Under the pieces are notes generated by a model. The model was not told the DNA's origin. It saw only the letters and a list, made by a program, of their open reading frames with translations, and did not search any database. A DNA stretch of 6,227 nt from Candidatus Pelearchaeum sp. (GTDB lineage Archaea > Thermoproteota > Nitrososphaeria_A > Caldarchaeales > Caldarchaeaceae). Made by a program: the position numbers and the translations under genes. The stretch spans positions 1-6,227 of the forward strand of contig WAQC01000128.1 in NCBI GenBank assembly GCA_015520425.1, written 5' to 3'. Shown piece after piece: positions 5,054 to 6,227 of the stretch; positions within the stretch are counted from its first letter, which is position 1, and each line of letters starts with the position of its first letter.

Positions 5054-6227
5054 CTGGCTGGACGAACTGTATAACCTCGTTGAGCTGCTCCTCTATCCCC
5101 TCGCGGTAGGGGACAGCGCCCTGGCCTAGGTTATCCCTACCGCCGCCCCTCCCGCCGAGAGCTTGGCAGAACTGCGCAACTATCCTGCCAGCCTTATACC
5201 CGCGCTTCACAGCCTCCTCATTCACATAACACACAACGCGCGTATTAGGCCTACCCGCAGCCACAAGCGAGACCGCTGGGCCAGGCCTATTCACAACCTC
5301 CGCCGCCAGCTTAATCAAGTATTCCTGGTCATCAATATCCTCGTAGGATGTGTAGATTACGGTGTCATCAACCTTGAAGGCTATCTCGCGAATCTCGCGT
5401 ACCCGCTGCGGTATTATGCGCTCTTGCAGACGCTTCACGGACTTGCGTAGTTCTCTAATCTCCTCTTCAAGCTCCTCAATTTTGCGCGGCAGCTCTTGGT
5501 AGCTGGCCGAGACTGTTCCTGCTACGTTCTCAAGTATGGTCTCGGCGCTCTGCACGTATTGGAGCGCCGCTGGGCCTGCTGCGAAGATGAGCCGCTCAAC
5601 ACCATCCTGTATGCGCTCTGTCTTGATTATCTTGATGAAGCCGACGTCCTCCGTGTTCTCGCAGTGTATCCCTCCACACGCCTCGGCGTCCCAGCCTATG
5701 ATTTCAACAACCCTTATCTGGGCTGACGGGACTTCACCACCCTGGTATAGGAAGAAACCATACGTCTGCTCGGCCTCGTTCCTATCGCGCCAGCTTATCT
5801 GCACAGGCATCCTACGCGCTACGACGCTGTTAGCTACGCGCTCAAGCTCGCGAACCTCCTCAGGCGTTAGCCGCTTATGATGATAGATGTCTAGACGAGC
5901 CTTATCAGGCTCCTTCTTGGCTCCTGCCTGCCAGGCGTGCTGCCCCAACACGCGGCGCACAGTCCCAATCATTATGTGCGTAGCCGTGTGGTGGCGTATG
6001 ATGCTCAGCCGCCTATCCCTATCAACCACACCCTCTACCTGCTCACCCACACGCGGAGGATTTCCTTCTACCTTATGCAGTATAACGCCATTAACTATCT
6101 GGGTATCAACAACCCTACAATCACCACCGCCGTAGATTAGCTCGCCAGTATCCCCTACCTGGCCGCCTCCCTCAGGGTAGAAGAGCGTCTGGTCAAGTAT
6201 GACGTATCCATTAACCACACCTAGGAC
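5043..6227 (-). CDS. alaS: Alanyl-tRNA synthetase, C-terminal part (N-terminus outside the window)
   Basis: 394 residues are visible; the catalytic and tRNA-recognition domains (roughly the first half of a protein of about 900 residues) lie beyond 6227. The frame runs open to the window edge, and the GTG at 6218 is an internal Val. LFYPEGGGQ (about visible residues 15-23) opens the editing domain, which removes wrongly attached Ser and Gly. Its zinc site is HTATH (80-84) plus CGGIH (184-188), an intact HxxxH...CxxxH set. A coiled-coil linker, rich in Glu, Arg and Lys, follows at about 246-275. The DHHA1 C-terminal domain ends with GGRGGGRDNLGQGA (358-371), the tRNA-elbow binding glycine motif. 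The gene is convergent with uL10, sharing 11 bp at the stops. Confidence 0.96.
   Translation of the reverse strand, partial: VLGVVNGYVILDQTLFYPEGGGQVGDTGELIYGGGDCRVVDTQIVNGVILHKVEGNPPRVGEQVEGVVDRDRRLSIIRHHTATHIMIGTVRRVLGQHAWQAGAKKEPDKARLDIYHHKRLTPEEVRELERVANSVVARRMPVQISWRDRNEAEQTYGFFLYQGGEVPSAQIRVVEIIGWDAEACGGIHCENTEDVGFIKIIKTERIQDGVERLIFAAGPAALQYVQSAETILENVAGTVSASYQELPRKIEELEEEIRELRKSVKRLQERIIPQRVREIREIAFKVDDTVIYTSYEDIDDQEYLIKLAAEVVNRPGPAVSLVAAGRPNTRVVCYVNEEAVKRGYKAGRIVAQFCQALGGRGGGRDNLGQGAVPYREGIEEQLNEVIQFVQPVSR

Noticed and set aside
5163..6140. Several plus-strand open frames opposite alaS, considered as a possible displaced L12/P1 gene
   Set aside because: None shows the L12 helical N-terminus or acidic GLxxLFG-type tail; all shadow the alaS coding strand.

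Overview
The window looks like a chromosomal segment of a thermophilic archaeon close to Candidatus Caldiarchaeum subterraneum (Aigarchaeota/Caldarchaeales). I infer this from archaeal-type ribosomal proteins (uL11, uL1, P0-like uL10), an archaeal alanyl-tRNA synthetase, TATA-box promoters, and above all a compact operon for a eukaryote-like ubiquitin pathway, which is the hallmark of that lineage. No mobile element, CRISPR array, tRNA or rRNA was recognised.

Minus strand, 2491 down to 1: a TATA-box promoter (about 2531-2538) and a Shine-Dalgarno site precede a ubiquitin-like modifier (Ubl). It is followed, almost without gaps, by a UBC-fold E2, a single-chain E1 with a C-terminal ubiquitin-fold-like region, a small RING-type zinc protein (putative E3), and a coiled-coil protein of unknown function that runs off the window. 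The gene order is modifier, conjugating enzyme, activating enzyme, candidate ligase, unknown. E1 would adenylate the Ubl C-terminus and hold it as a thioester, E2 would take it by trans-thiolation, and the RING protein would promote transfer to lysines. The Ubl ends in a diglycine followed by seven extra residues, so a peptidase must expose the GG; no JAMM/Rpn11-like gene lies in this window.

Middle, 2492-2780: a 289-bp divergent intergenic region with one TATA box at each end and several short inverted repeats between them.

Plus strand, 2781-5053: uL11, uL1 (ATGA overlap), a 44-codon C2HC zinc-finger-like gene that is too short for routine ORF calling, then uL10 behind a 108-bp gap with its own possible TATA box. 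The uL10 ends right after its helical spine, without the acidic tail usual in archaeal P0, and no L12/P1 gene follows.

Right end, 6227 down to 5043 on the minus strand: the C-terminal half of alanyl-tRNA synthetase (editing and DHHA1 domains), convergent with uL10 and overlapping it by 11 bp. In many archaea L10, L12 and alaS are neighbours, so a local rearrangement here is plausible.

The ubiquitin-like cascade itself is known from C. subterraneum. The least explained elements are the coiled-coil gene after the RING gene, the C4HC3 ligand order of the RING protein, the C2HC mini-protein inside the ribosomal operon, and the tail-less uL10 with missing L12.
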